Assembly (NCBI RefSeq): GCF_001267535.1
Contig: NZ_JRXE01000014.1
Coordinates: forward strand, 45,602-109,601
From: Winslowiella iniecta
Lineage (GTDB): Bacteria; Pseudomonadota; Gammaproteobacteria; Enterobacterales; Enterobacteriaceae
Length of the DNA stretch: 64,000 nucleotides
Direction: 5' to 3'
Positions 54,193 to 63,916 of the stretch are shown piece after piece. How positions within the stretch are numbered: position 1 is the stretch's first letter; every line of letters starts with the position of its first letter. A program made the translations under genes and the position numbers. The notes under the pieces are model-generated. The model was not told the origin of the DNA. It did not search any database and saw only the letters and a list, made by a program, of their open reading frames with translations.

Positions 54193-56349
54193 ATGTTGTT
54201 TACGTTTTTCCGCTTTTTGTTCCGTCTTATGTACCGCGCTGAGTTGCGCGGGGATATTGCTGCGCTGTACAAAGAGCGGGTGCTGATTACGCCCAACCAC
54301 ATGTCATTTCTCGACGGTGTCCTGCTGGCGGTGTTTTTGCCGATTAAGCCGGTGTTTGCCGTCTACTCTTCCATCAGTGAAAAATGGTATATGCGCTGGC
54401 TGAAGTCAGTGATTGATTTTGTGCCGCTCGATCCCTCCAAACCGCTGGCGGTTAAGCATCTGGTACGGATGATTGGTCAGGGGCGTCCGGTGGTGATCTT
54501 CCCGGAAGGGCGCATCACGGTGACCAGTTCACTGATGAAAATTTATAGCGGTGCCGGTTTCGTTGCCGCCAAATCACAGGCGACGGTGGTGCCACTGCGA
54601 ATTGAAGGCGCTGAGTACACGCCATTTGGTCGTCTGGGCGGCGTATTTAAACGCCGTCTGTTTCCGCGCATCACCCTGACGGTGCTGCCTGCCACCACCA
54701 TTCCAATGCCGGATGCGCCACGTGCGCGCGATCGCCGCATGCTGGCAGGTGAGCATCTGCATCATGTGATGATGGAAGCGCGGATGGCGGTGCGTCCGCG
54801 AGAAACGCTGTATGAAGCCTTTCTCAGTGCGCGTACCCGTTATGGCTACTTTAAAAACTGCATCGAAGATATCAACTTTAAACCCGACAGTTACACCGGC
54901 CTGTTAAAGAAAGCGCTGGGCGTCGGACGTATCCTCGAACGCTACACCCGTCAGGGCGAGGTCATCGGTCTGATGCTGCCCAATGCTACCGTGACCGCCG
55001 CGGCAATTTTTGGTGCGTCGATGCGCGGTCGAGTTCCGGCGATGCTGAATTACACCGCCGGGGTGCAGGGATTAACCAGTGCGCTGAAGGCTGCCGAAGT
55101 GAAAACGGTCTTTACCTCACGCCAGTTCCTTGAAAAGGGCAAGTTGACGCACCTGCCGGAGGAAGTCACCGGCGCGAAATGGATTTTCCTTGAAGATCTG
55201 AAAGATACCGTCACCTTGCAGGACAAATTATGGATCCTCAGCCGCCTGTTGATGCCGCGCAGTGCAATGGTGCCGCAGCAGCCAGAAGATGCCGCGATGG
55301 TACTGTTTACTTCCGGTTCAGAGGGCAATCCGAAAGGCGTGGTGCATTCACATAAAAGCCTGCTGGCTAACGTCGAGCAGATTCGCACCGTGGCGGATTT
55401 CACCCCGCGCGACCGCTTTATGGCAGCGCTGCCGCTGTTCCACGCTTTCGGTCTGACGGTCGGCATGTTTACCCCGCTGATGACCGGCGCAGAAGTGTTC
55501 CTCTATCCAAGCCCACTGCATTACCGCATCGTGCCGGAACTGGTCTATGACCGTAACTGCACCGTGCTGTTTGGCACCTCGACCTTCCTCGGTAACTACG
55601 CGCGTTTCGCGAATCCTTACGACTTTGCCCGGCTGCGCTATGTGGTCGCCGGTGCGGAGAAGCTACAGGAGAATACCCGCCAGGTATGGCAGGAGCGCTT
55701 TGGCGTGCGTATTCTCGAAGGTTATGGCGTGACGGAGTGTGCGCCGGTGGTGGCGATTAATGTGCCGATGGCGGCACGCCCACACAGCGTCGGGCGCATT
55801 TTACCGGGCATGGATTCGCGGCTGATCTCGGTGCCAGGCATTGAAAATGGTGGCCTGCTGCAACTGCGTGGTCCGAATATTATGAAAGGCTATCTGCGGG
55901 TGGAACGTCCTGGCTTCCTTGAAGCACCCCAGGCGGACAACGGTGAAGGGCAGATGGAAGCGGGCTGGTACGACACCGGTGATATTGTCAGTTTTGACGA
56001 GCACGGTTTCTGCCAGATTCAGGGGCGAGTAAAACGCTTCGCGAAAATTGCCGGTGAAATGGTCTCGCTGGAAATGGTGGAACAGATAGCGTTGAAAGCC
56101 TCTTCAGAGCAGCAACATGCGGCATCGATTAAACCAGATGGTAATCGTGGTGAAGCGCTGGTGCTGTTTACCACCGACAAAGCGCTGACGCGTGACCAGT
56201 TGCAGAGTGCGGCACGGGCCCTTGGCAACCCGGAACTGGCAGTACCGCGTGATATTCGCTATATGAAGCAACTGCCGCAGTTGGGTAGCGGTAAACCGGA
56301 CTTTGTTACCCTGCGTAAAATGGCAGAAGAAGAGGCAAAACCCGCATGA
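54193..56349 (+). CDS. aas: Bifunctional acyl-[ACP] synthetase / 2-acyl-GPE acyltransferase
   Basis: Regenerates phosphatidylethanolamine from its lyso form at the inner membrane. ATG at 54193 behind AAAGGAG gives 718 residues (E. coli 719); the frame runs 9 codons further upstream without homology. N-terminal acyltransferase with the HX4D motif in NHMSFLDG (near residue 35), EGR motif in [10 protein letters not shown]. The C-terminal acyl-ACP synthetase has the P-loop [17 protein letters not shown] near 380 and [10 protein letters not shown] near 515. lplT overlaps by 4 bases. Confidence 0.96.
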   Translation: MLFTFFRFLFRLMYRAELRGDIAALYKERVLITPNHMSFLDGVLLAVFLPIKPVFAVYSSISEKWYMRWLKSVIDFVPLDPSKPLAVKHLVRMIGQGRPVVIFPEGRITVTSSLMKIYSGAGFVAAKSQATVVPLRIEGAEYTPFGRLGGVFKRRLFPRITLTVLPATTIPMPDAPRARDRRMLAGEHLHHVMMEARMAVRPRETLYEAFLSARTRYGYFKNCIEDINFKPDSYTGLLKKALGVGRILERYTRQGEVIGLMLPNATVTAAAIFGASMRGRVPAMLNYTAGVQGLTSALKAAEVKTVFTSRQFLEKGKLTHLPEEVTGAKWIFLEDLKDTVTLQDKLWILSRLLMPRSAMVPQQPEDAAMVLFTSGSEGNPKGVVHSHKSLLANVEQIRTVADFTPRDRFMAALPLFHAFGLTVGMFTPLMTGAEVFLYPSPLHYRIVPELVYDRNCTVLFGTSTFLGNYARFANPYDFARLRYVVAGAEKLQENTRQVWQERFGVRILEGYGVTECAPVVAINVPMAARPHSVGRILPGMDSRLISVPGIENGGLLQLRGPNIMKGYLRVERPGFLEAPQADNGEGQMEAGWYDTGDIVSFDEHGFCQIQGRVKRFAKIAGEMVSLEMVEQIALKASSEQQHAASIKPDGNRGEALVLFTTDKALTRDQLQSAARALGNPELAVPRDIRYMKQLPQLGSGKPDFVTLRKMAEEEAKPA

Positions 56350-57554
56350 ATTCGGCTCTGACGGACGATAAGCCGCTGCTGTCACGCGGTATGATGGCGG
56401 TTATCACCGCCCAGTTTTTCTCGGCATTTGGCGATAACGCCCTGTTGTTTGCCACTCTGGCAGTGATTAAAAATCAGCTCTATCCCGACTGGAGCCAGCC
56501 GGTATTGCAGATGGTGTTTGTCGCCACCTATATCATTCTGGCACCGTTTGTCGGGCAGGTTGCCGACAGCTTTGCCAAAGGCCGGGTAATGATGTTTGCC
56601 AACGCCCTGAAATTGCTCGGTGCGCTGGTGATCTGCTTTGGCTTCAATCCGTTTATCGGTTACAGCCTGGTGGGCGTCGGGGCGGCGGCATACTCTCCGG
56701 CAAAATATGGCATTCTCGGCGAAATCACCAGTGGTGAAAAACTGGTGAAGGCGAACGGTTTAATGGAAGCCTCTACGATTGCCGCCATCCTGCTGGGGTC
56801 GGTCGCGGGCGGCGTGTTAGCCGACTGGAGTCTGCTGGCGGCGCTGATTGCCTGTGTGCTGGCCTATGGCCTGGCGGTGGCTGCTAACCTGTTGATTCCG
56901 AAACTGTCTGTAGCGCGAGCCGGGCAGAGCTGGCATCCTTTCAGTATGTCGCGCAGCTTCTTTAGCGCCTGCAAAGTGCTGTGGCGCAATGGCGAAACCC
57001 GCTTTTCACTGTTGGGCACCAGTCTGTTCTGGGGCGCTGGCGTCACGCTGCGTTTCCTGCTGGTGCTGTGGGTGCCGGTGGCGCTGGGCATCACCGATAA
57101 CAAAACCCCGACGCTGCTGAATGCGATGGTGGCGATTGGTATTGTGATTGGTGCGGCGGCAGCGGCAAAACTGGTGACGTTAAAAACCGTCGGGCGCTGT
57201 ATGCCTGCGGGGGTACTAATTGGCGTGGCGGTGATCTTTTTCGCCATTCAGCACAGCCTGATGAATGCTTATGCGCTGCTGGTGATTATTGGTGTGCTGG
57301 GCGGCTTCTTTGTGGTGCCGCTGAATGCCCTGTTGCAGGAGCGCGGCAAAGCGACGGTCGGCGCCGGTAACGCCATTGCGGTGCAGAATCTCGGTGAGAA
57401 CAGCGCGATGCTGATGATGTTGGGACTCTATTCGCTGGCGATCAAGCTGGGCGCACCGGCAGTCGCTACTGGCGTCGGCTTTGGCGCACTGTTTGCGCTG
57501 GCCATTGCCGTGCTGTGGGGCTGGCAGTTAGCGCAACAAAGGCGTGCCGGCTGA
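56346..57554 (+). CDS. lplT: Lysophospholipid transporter LplT
   Basis: MFS flippase of 402 residues (E. coli 397) with 12 helices that brings lysophosphatidylethanolamine inward for Aas. The N-terminal [27 protein letters not shown] and the loop [20 protein letters not shown] are characteristic. The start overlaps the aas stop (ATGA), so substrate import and reacylation are coupled. Confidence 0.95.
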   Translation: MNSALTDDKPLLSRGMMAVITAQFFSAFGDNALLFATLAVIKNQLYPDWSQPVLQMVFVATYIILAPFVGQVADSFAKGRVMMFANALKLLGALVICFGFNPFIGYSLVGVGAAAYSPAKYGILGEITSGEKLVKANGLMEASTIAAILLGSVAGGVLADWSLLAALIACVLAYGLAVAANLLIPKLSVARAGQSWHPFSMSRSFFSACKVLWRNGETRFSLLGTSLFWGAGVTLRFLLVLWVPVALGITDNKTPTLLNAMVAIGIVIGAAAAAKLVTLKTVGRCMPAGVLIGVAVIFFAIQHSLMNAYALLVIIGVLGGFFVVPLNALLQERGKATVGAGNAIAVQNLGENSAMLMMLGLYSLAIKLGAPAVATGVGFGALFALAIAVLWGWQLAQQRRAG

Positions 57555-57570
57555 CAGTAAAGAAGAGCGG

Positions 57571-57592
57571 TATGCACCACCACCGGTGCATA
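57571..57592 (+). terminator. Hairpin after lplT
   Basis: Perfect 8-bp stem tatgcacc / ggtgcata with a 6-base loop, 16 bases after the lplT stop and 33 bases before the next gene. No T-run follows, so termination may be partial. Confidence 0.45.
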
Positions 57593-57625
57593 TCTTAATG
57601 GAGCTGTTAAAAAAAGGATGAAGGT

Positions 57626-58069
57626 ATGCTGAAAAAAATCTTAATTTCTGCGCTGTTAACCGTGGTTTCCGTCACCAGTGTGGCTGCTGAAGAGGTTCGT
57701 CATGAGGTCGGTGAGTCGATAAAGGTCTGGACCGGGAACGAGGGGGTTAAAGTTATCACTCTGCGTTACGGTAAACTGGCGGAGGACAAAGCATTAGTGC
57801 AGATTGTTAATGCCGATCACGCCTGGGACAATAAGATCCAACTGATGGACGTAGAGAAAAAAGGTGAGCGTCGTGACTATAGCGTTAAGGTCGATGGCAA
57901 AAAATACGTGGCGCTGGTGATGACCAACTATAACTACGGCGAGCTGTATCTGCCAGGCGAGAATGCCAGCCGTCCGATTGGTTATAATCAGTCACTTTCC
58001 GAAGAGGGCAAGCCGCAACACTTTTTGACCGCTTACGAGCAGCAACAGGAAGGTCAGACCGGGCAGTAA
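57626..58069 (+). CDS. Unknown periplasmic protein
   Basis: 147 residues, family not recognised. A Sec signal peptide ends SVAA at about residue 21, giving a mature polar protein of about 126 residues rich in Lys, Glu and Tyr. There are no cysteines and no lipobox. Repeated short beta-like stretches (VKVITLRYG, DYSVKVDGKKYVALVMT) suggest a small beta fold. ATG has AAGGATGAAGG upstream. It follows lplT by 71 bases, may be read through from it, and ends before a double-hairpin repeat. Role unknown. Confidence 0.7.
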   Translation: MLKKILISALLTVVSVTSVAAEEVRHEVGESIKVWTGNEGVKVITLRYGKLAEDKALVQIVNADHAWDNKIQLMDVEKKGERRDYSVKVDGKKYVALVMTNYNYGELYLPGENASRPIGYNQSLSEEGKPQHFLTAYEQQQEGQTGQ

Positions 58070-58087
58070 GCCACGTTATTTTGTAGA

Positions 58088-58159
58088 GGGCGGCGTTCTC
58101 GCCGCCCGTGCCGAGGGTTAGCACCTCGCATGCCATCAGTACGGGAGCCGAAAACGGCT
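58088..58159 (+). repeat. Double-hairpin intergenic repeat, copy E
   Basis: First hairpin perfect: gggcggcg-ttct-cgccgccc (58088-58107). Spacer GTGCCGAGGGTTAGCACC then TCGCATGCCATCA. The second hairpin ggagccg-aaaa-cggct is cut short after cggct, two bases before its expected end. This is the best match to the consensus in the left half. Confidence 0.8.
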
Positions 58160-58202
58160 AATGCTGGTCACTTAAGCATTTCCGGCATACGTTTTTTCGT
58201 AG

Positions 58203-58222
58203 GGGCGGCGTTCTCGCCGCCC
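58203..58222. repeat. Solo left-half hairpin, copy F
   Basis: gggcggcg-ttct-cgccgccc, identical to the left hairpin of copy E, preceded by TTTTTTCGTAG. It lies 6 bases after the stop of minus-strand tas and may work as the tas terminator. The left flank TTCGTAGGG mirrors CCCTACGAA at the right end of copy C. Confidence 0.75.
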
Positions 58223-58228
58223 ACAACA

Positions 58229-59269
58229 TCAAGGTGCCGGATAAGTATAGCGACGGTGAATCGCTTCCAGCTCCTGTACCACTTCTTCCGTCAGCGTCAG
58301 GTTAAAACTGTCGATATTAATCTGCAACTGCTCAAGCGTGGTCGCGCCCAGCAGGGTGCTGGCGACAAAAGGTTGCTGACGAACAAAGGCCAGCGCCATC
58401 TGCGACGGGTCCAGATTATGCTTGCTGGCTAACGCCACATACTCCGCAATCGCCTGCTGTGACTGCTCGCCACTGTAACGGGTAAAGCGGCTGAACAGCG
58501 TATTACGCGCACCCACCGGTTTCGCCCCATTCAGATATTTGCCGCTCAGGGTACCAAACGCCAGGCTGGAATAGGCCAGCAGTTCGACACCTTCATGCTG
58601 GCTGATTTCTGCCAGACCGACTTCAAAGCTGCGGTTAAGCAGACTGTAGGGATTTTGAATGGTGACGATACGCGGCAGCTCGTGCTTTTCCGCCAGCTGC
58701 AAATAGCGCATCACGCCCCATGCGGTCTCATTGGATACGCCGATATAGCGAATCTTGCCGGCACGCACCTGCTCATTAAGCGCTTCCAGCGTTTCCAGCA
58801 GCGTCACCGGTACGCTGGCGTCATTGTATTCATAGTTCAGCTTGCCAAAGTAGTTGGCCGGGCGCTGTGGCCAGTGCAGCTGATACAGATCGAGGTAGTC
58901 GGTATTCAAGCGCTTCAGCGAAGCATCCAGCGCTTCGCGAATATTTTTACGATCCAGCGCCTGATTAGGACGGATTGATGCATCGTTCCCGCGTGATGGC
59001 CCGGCCACTTTCGACGCCAGCACAATCTTGTCGCGGTTGCCGCGTGATTTTATCCAGCTACCAATATAGCTTTCCGTCAGTCCCTGGGTTTCCGGGCGCG
59101 GTGGCACCGGATACATCTCGGCGGTATCGATCAGGTTGATACCGGAACGTAATGCCAAATCCAGTTGAGCGTGGGCGTCGGCTTCGCTATTTTGCTCACC
59201 AAACGTCATGGTTCCTAACCCCAGCGTGCTGACTTCCAGTGTGCTATGGGGGATACGGTGATATTGCAT
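58229..59269 (-). CDS. tas: Aldo-keto reductase Tas
   Basis: 346-residue NADPH-dependent aldo-keto reductase, the E. coli length. ATG at 59269 (MQYHRIPHSTLEVSTLGLGTM) follows AAGGAA; the frame extends upstream to 59398 without similarity. Active-site residues of the fold are visible: Asp/Tyr in LIDTAEMYP near 51-59, Lys in VLASKVAGP near 85, His in YQLHWPQRP. E. coli Tas was found as a suppressor of tyrosine auxotrophy; its natural substrate is unknown. It is in the conserved ygdR-tas order. Confidence 0.94.
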   Translation of the reverse strand: MQYHRIPHSTLEVSTLGLGTMTFGEQNSEADAHAQLDLALRSGINLIDTAEMYPVPPRPETQGLTESYIGSWIKSRGNRDKIVLASKVAGPSRGNDASIRPNQALDRKNIREALDASLKRLNTDYLDLYQLHWPQRPANYFGKLNYEYNDASVPVTLLETLEALNEQVRAGKIRYIGVSNETAWGVMRYLQLAEKHELPRIVTIQNPYSLLNRSFEVGLAEISQHEGVELLAYSSLAFGTLSGKYLNGAKPVGARNTLFSRFTRYSGEQSQQAIAEYVALASKHNLDPSQMALAFVRQQPFVASTLLGATTLEQLQINIDSFNLTLTEEVVQELEAIHRRYTYPAP

Positions 59270-59431
59270 TTGCCGGCTTCCTTTTTTCATTTTGGAAAGG
59301 GTATAACGGGTTACAGCTTTTTCGACTATAACCGCGGTAGCGGAGAGGGGGAAGTGCGGATTTCGCCGGTAAGGCAGCTGGAGAACCTGCTGCATCACCG
59401 ATGATGTCGCAGCAGGTAAAATTCTGGAGGA

Positions 59432-59647
59432 TTAACGCTCGATGATAGTGGAAACTTCGTCGCCGTTGATCTGCACTTCATGACCTGACTGATCAACATA
59501 TTTTACCAGCCCGGTTTCTTTATCAATAACCGGCTTGCCTTCAGTCATAATCATATTGCCGTCTTTAGTCGCCATAACATAATCACTGCTACAACCGCTA
59601 AGCAGCAATGCGGCCGCGACTGCGGCTGTACTTAACATCCACTTCAT
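59432..59647 (-). CDS. ygdR: YgdR-like lipoprotein
   Basis: 71-residue lipoprotein with signal and lipobox LLSGC (Cys19). The mature part [13 protein letters not shown] has the SH3-like YgdI/YgdR fold (DUF903), near identical to E. coli YgdR (72). Function unknown. E. coli has ygdQ between ygdR and mutH; here the gap is only 109 bases and ygdQ is absent. Confidence 0.93.
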   Translation of the reverse strand: MKWMLSTAAVAAALLLSGCSSDYVMATKDGNMIMTEGKPVIDKETGLVKYVDQSGHEVQINGDEVSTIIER

Positions 59648-59756
59648 CCCTGTTCTCCCGCTGTTTTTTCTTCAGTTTGTCAGTGTAGTAATAAACTTAT
59701 TTTCCTGAGACGTTAATCGTAACTTTCTGAATTGTGATATTCCGCACAGCTCGCAA

Positions 59757-60443
59757 CTACAATAAAAAATGGCGAGCCAGCAGCGGCCCGGTAAAGGTTT
59801 TTTTCAGGTAAAAGCCGCGCGGCAGGGTCATAATTGGCTGACCATTCTCGCCAATCCCTTCAGTCAATGCTTTGCTGTTGGCGGCTTTCGGCCTGATTTG
59901 TAGCACTTCACCGTGACGTGCCGTGATGCGCTCCACCTGACCCAGCACGATCAGATCCATTAACTCTTCCCAGTCACGCTGCAACTGCTCCTCTTCCTCG
60001 GCGCTGGGGCTCCACAGCAGCGGCGCGCCCACCCGGCGTTCGGCCAGCGGGATCGCGCGGTCGCCTTCAACCGGAATCCATAACACCCGCGACAGCTTAT
60101 GACGCACGTGGCTGCTCTGCCAGGTGACGCCGGTGTTGCCGGTCAGTGGCGCGACGCAGACAAAGGTGGTTTCCAGCGGGCGACCATGGCCGTCAATCGG
60201 AATGGTTTTCAGTTCAACGCCGATCTCCGCGAAGTCCTGCTCGGGTTTGCTGCCGGCACTGGCACCCAGATGAATCTCCAGCAGAGTGCCGACCCAGCCT
60301 TTATCGCGTTTCAGATTTGCCGGAATCGGTAACTGCGCCTGGATCGCCAGTTCACCCAGTGTATAGCCCGCTAATGATTGCGCGCGCGCCAGTAGCGTGG
60401 CTTCATCATCAGGGGGAAAAATACGGGGGAAATCAACGGCCAT
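59757..60443 (-). CDS. mutH: DNA mismatch repair endonuclease MutH
   Basis: Cuts the unmethylated strand at hemimethylated GATC during mismatch repair. 228 residues from ATG 60443 (E. coli 229), with AGGA upstream; the frame reaches 60545 with no family match. Active-site residues of the D-(E/x)-K type are visible in [17 protein letters not shown] (Asp, Glu, Lys near 70-79). It lies next to the DARS2-like region and rppH, as in E. coli. Confidence 0.95.
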   Translation of the reverse strand: MAVDFPRIFPPDDEATLLARAQSLAGYTLGELAIQAQLPIPANLKRDKGWVGTLLEIHLGASAGSKPEQDFAEIGVELKTIPIDGHGRPLETTFVCVAPLTGNTGVTWQSSHVRHKLSRVLWIPVEGDRAIPLAERRVGAPLLWSPSAEEEEQLQRDWEELMDLIVLGQVERITARHGEVLQIRPKAANSKALTEGIGENGQPIMTLPRGFYLKKTFTGPLLARHFLL

Positions 60444-60636
60444 CTCAGTTCCTGTGATAAGGTTAAAAAACATACAGATGTTGCGCAAGTGTATTTTTGC
60501 GCCGGGCTTATTGTGCAAAACAATAATAATAGCATGATAACTCATGGTTTTTTACGCGATTGTCGACGGCGGAACGGCGGGGTCGAACGCGGTTTTCCCA
60601 TGTTGTCATCAACAATGAACAGGATCTTACCCCCGG

Positions 60637-60961
60637 TTATCCACAGAAAACTGGGATAAGTCGCTTTTTCAGAGAATACTGTTTTGATTTACAGCCTTGA
60701 CGACCCGCTTTTTTGCGCGAAAAGTGCATTTTGTGCGTAACTTATTGGCATAATCTGTGGATAAAATCTTCACTGTTCGATCTTTCACCAGCTGGCGTTC
60801 AATGGCGAATTGGGCTCACTTAATGCCGCTATTTTGCCTGTGGTAAACCTTATCATCAGATTGATTAATATAGGTTAATTCCTAAGATAAAATTTCCTCA
60901 TTTTCCCCTCGTTAAAAGTTTTACCCGGTTGTGTACCGAGTTCTTCACAAAGCTATCCACA
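60637..60961. promoter_or_regulatory. DARS2-like DnaA-box cluster
   Basis: The 686-base gap between mutH and rppH is where E. coli carries DARS2, which helps convert DnaA-ADP to DnaA-ATP. It has a perfect TTATCCACA at 60637-60645, a perfect inverted box TGTGGATAA at 60757-60765, and CTATCCACA (one change) at 60953-60961. A possible IHF site (minus strand AATCAATCTGATG) lies near 60854-60866. Box arrangement relative to E. coli core I-II-III was not verified. Confidence 0.65.
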
Positions 60962-61129
60962 GAAAACGTGAATAAGATCGCCTTTTTCTGCTGGCTTCTG
61001 TTTATAACTTTGATGATATCTGTGAGTTATCCCATTGTTATCCGTTGTTCTGCGCCGCAACCAGTGGTTTACCGTCTGTAAGGAGTATGAAACAATCAGA
61101 ACATCCGAGTTTTAGTTTGAGGTAGTCCG

Positions 61130-61657
61130 GTGATCGATGATGATGGCTACCGCCCGAATGTTGGTATCGTAATCTGTAACAAGCAGGGACAAGTGTTGTG
61201 GGCCAGACGTTATGGACAACACTCCTGGCAGTTTCCTCAGGGAGGGATCAATCCTGGCGAAACTGCGGAACAGGCGATGTACCGCGAACTTTTCGAAGAA
61301 GTTGGTTTACACCGGAAAGACGTCCGTATTCTTGCTTCTACCCGTAACTGGTTACGTTATAAGTTGCCAAAACGTTTGGTGCGTTGGGACACAAAGCCGG
61401 TTTGTATCGGCCAGAAACAAAAGTGGTTTCTTCTGCAGTTGATGTGTAATGACGCGGATATCAATATGCAAACCAGTAGCACGCCTGAGTTCGATGGCTG
61501 GCGCTGGGTGAGTTTTTGGTATCCGGTGCGCCAGGTGGTCTCTTTTAAACGCGACGTTTATCGCCGTGTGATGAAAGAGTTTTCTGGTGTGGTAATGCCG
61601 TTGCAGGAGAGTTCTGTGCAGCGCAATGCGCCTGCTTATCGACGGAAAAGAGGTTAA
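61130..61657 (+). CDS. rppH: RNA pyrophosphohydrolase RppH
   Basis: Nudix enzyme removing pyrophosphate from mRNA 5' ends, which starts decay. 175 residues (E. coli 176). The Nudix box lies at about residues 38-60 ([13 protein letters not shown], then REL and EEVGL). GTG start at 61130 gives [14 protein letters not shown], identical to E. coli at the N-terminus. ptsP follows 12 bases later and is likely co-transcribed. Confidence 0.96.
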   Translation: MIDDDGYRPNVGIVICNKQGQVLWARRYGQHSWQFPQGGINPGETAEQAMYRELFEEVGLHRKDVRILASTRNWLRYKLPKRLVRWDTKPVCIGQKQKWFLLQLMCNDADINMQTSSTPEFDGWRWVSFWYPVRQVVSFKRDVYRRVMKEFSGVVMPLQESSVQRNAPAYRRKRG

Positions 61658-61669
61658 GCCACGCAGATT

Positions 61670-63916
61670 ATGCTCACTCAGTTGCGCGATATTGTTGAGA
61701 AAGTGGCGGGTGCACCGCGATTAAGTGAATCTCTTGAGATTCTGGTTAACGAGATTTGCTTTGCGATGGACACTGAGGTCTGCTCGGTTTATCTCGCTGA
61801 CCATGATCGACGCTGCTATTACCTGATGGCGACGCGCGGGCTAAAAAAGCCGCGCGGGCGCACCGTCGCCCTGGCATTTGATGAAGGTATCGTCGGCTTA
61901 GTCGGGCGTCTGGCTGAGCCGATTAACCTCGCCGATGCACAAAAGCATCCCAGCTTTAAATATGTGCCTGCGGTCAAGGAGGAACGTTTTCGCTCCTTCC
62001 TCGGCGTGCCGATTATCACGCGGCGTCAGCTGCTCGGCGTGCTGGTGGTTCAGCAGCGTGAGCATCGTCAGTTCGACGAAAGTGAAGAATCCTTCCTCGT
62101 TACCCTCGCCACTCAGATGGCCGCCATCCTGTCACAATCGCAGCTTCATCAACTCTTTGGTCAGTTCCGCCAGACGCGTATCAAGGCGTTAGCCGCTGCA
62201 CCGGGCGTGGCGGTTGCACCGGGATGGGTGGATGTCACGCAGCCGTCACTCGACCAGGTTTCTGCCGCCTCGACGCTGGATACCCATCGCGAACGCGAAC
62301 GTCTGCTGCTGGCGATGAGCGAAGCGGCGAGCGAATTTCGGCGCTTCAGTAAGCGCTTTACCGCCAGCGCACAGAAAGAGAGCGCGGCGATCTTCGATCT
62401 CTACTCGCATCTGTTGACTGACGCGCGGCTGAAAAACGATCTGTTTGCTGAAATTGATCACGGCTCGGTGGCTGAGTGGGCGGTGAAAACCGTGATTGAG
62501 AAGTTTGCCGCGCAGTTTGCCAGCTTGCAGGATAACTATCTGCGCGAGCGAGCAGGCGACTTGCGGGTACTGGGGCAACGGCTGCTGTTCCACCTTGACG
62601 ACAGTCTGCAAGGCACCAATGCCTGGCCGGAGCGCTTTGTGCTGGTGGCTGATGAACTCACCGCCACCACGCTGGCGGAGCTGCCGCCGGATCGCTTAGC
62701 GGGCGTGGTGGTGCGCGATGGCGCAGCCAACTCGCACGCCGCGATTCTGGTGCGGGCGATGGGCATCCCGACGGTGATGGGCGCAGATATTCAGCCAGAA
62801 CAGCTGAATAAGCGCTTATTAATCGTTGACGGTTATCGCGGTGAGTTGTTGATCGACCCTGAACCGGTACTGGTGCAGGAGTACCAGCGCCTGATCAGCG
62901 AAGAGAATGAACTTAGCAAGACTGCGGAAGATCTGGTTGAACAGCAGGGCGAATTAAAAAGCGGCGAGCGGGTGCAGGTGATGCTGAATGCCGGTCTCAG
63001 CGCCGAACATGAGCAGGCGCTGGGGAGCTGGGTGGATGGCGTCGGTCTCTATCGCACCGAAATCCCGTTTATGCTGCACAGTGGTTTCCCGTCGGAAGAG
63101 GAGCAGGTGGCGCAGTATCAGGGCATGCTGCAACTGTTTCTGAATAAGCCGGTGACGCTGCGCACGCTGGATATCGGTGCCGACAAACAGCTGCCGTATA
63201 TGCCTATCAGCGAAGAGAATCCCTGTCTCGGCTGGCGCGGTATTCGCCTGACGCTCGATCAGCCGGAAATCTTTTTAATCCAGGTGCGCGCGATGCTGCG
63301 TGCCAATGTGGCAACCGGTAATCTGAGCATTCTGCTGCCGATGATCACCAGCATTGACGAGATCGATGATGCCAGGCGGCTGATCGAGCGTGCCGGTCGT
63401 GAAGTCGAAGAGATGCTGGGATATGAAATCCCGCAACCGCGCATTGGCATTATGATCGAAGTGCCATCAATGCTGTATATGATCCCGCATCTGGCGTCAC
63501 GGGTTGATTTTGTCTCGGTAGGGACTAACGATCTGACCCAGTATCTGCTGGCGGTTGATCGCAACAACACCCGCGTCGCCAGTCTGTACGACAGTCTGCA
63601 TCCGGCGATGCTGCATGCGTTGCAGAACATTGCGCGGCAGGCTGAAGTTGCCGGAGTGGAACTCTGTTTGTGCGGTGAAATGGCCGGTGACCCGATGTGC
63701 GTGGTACTGCTAATCGGGCTGGGTTATCACCATCTCAGCATGAACGGTCGCAATGTGGCGCGCGTCAAATATTTGCTGCGGCATATCGATCGTGAAGAGG
63801 CGGAAAAGCTGGCCGCAGAGAGTCTGCTGGCGCAGACCGCCGCAGAGGTACGCCAGCGGGTATCCGCATTTATGGAACAGCGTGGATTAGGTGGCTTAAT
63901 TCGCGGTGGCCGCTAA
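61670..63916 (+). CDS. ptsP: PEP-protein phosphotransferase PtsP (enzyme I-Ntr)
   Basis: 748-residue first enzyme of the nitrogen PTS (E. coli 748). N-terminal GAF domain (about 1-160), then the HPr-binding and phosphohistidine domain with H356 in GAANSHAAIL, and the C-terminal PEP-binding barrel with TLDIGADKQLPYM, LLPMITSIDE and the Cys motif LCLCGEMAGDP near 665. It passes phosphate to NPr and IIA-Ntr in regulation. It ends 84 bases before the window edge, where no further gene is visible. Confidence 0.96.
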   Translation: MLTQLRDIVEKVAGAPRLSESLEILVNEICFAMDTEVCSVYLADHDRRCYYLMATRGLKKPRGRTVALAFDEGIVGLVGRLAEPINLADAQKHPSFKYVPAVKEERFRSFLGVPIITRRQLLGVLVVQQREHRQFDESEESFLVTLATQMAAILSQSQLHQLFGQFRQTRIKALAAAPGVAVAPGWVDVTQPSLDQVSAASTLDTHRERERLLLAMSEAASEFRRFSKRFTASAQKESAAIFDLYSHLLTDARLKNDLFAEIDHGSVAEWAVKTVIEKFAAQFASLQDNYLRERAGDLRVLGQRLLFHLDDSLQGTNAWPERFVLVADELTATTLAELPPDRLAGVVVRDGAANSHAAILVRAMGIPTVMGADIQPEQLNKRLLIVDGYRGELLIDPEPVLVQEYQRLISEENELSKTAEDLVEQQGELKSGERVQVMLNAGLSAEHEQALGSWVDGVGLYRTEIPFMLHSGFPSEEEQVAQYQGMLQLFLNKPVTLRTLDIGADKQLPYMPISEENPCLGWRGIRLTLDQPEIFLIQVRAMLRANVATGNLSILLPMITSIDEIDDARRLIERAGREVEEMLGYEIPQPRIGIMIEVPSMLYMIPHLASRVDFVSVGTNDLTQYLLAVDRNNTRVASLYDSLHPAMLHALQNIARQAEVAGVELCLCGEMAGDPMCVVLLIGLGYHHLSMNGRNVARVKYLLRHIDREEAEKLAAESLLAQTAAEVRQRVSAFMEQRGLGGLIRGGR

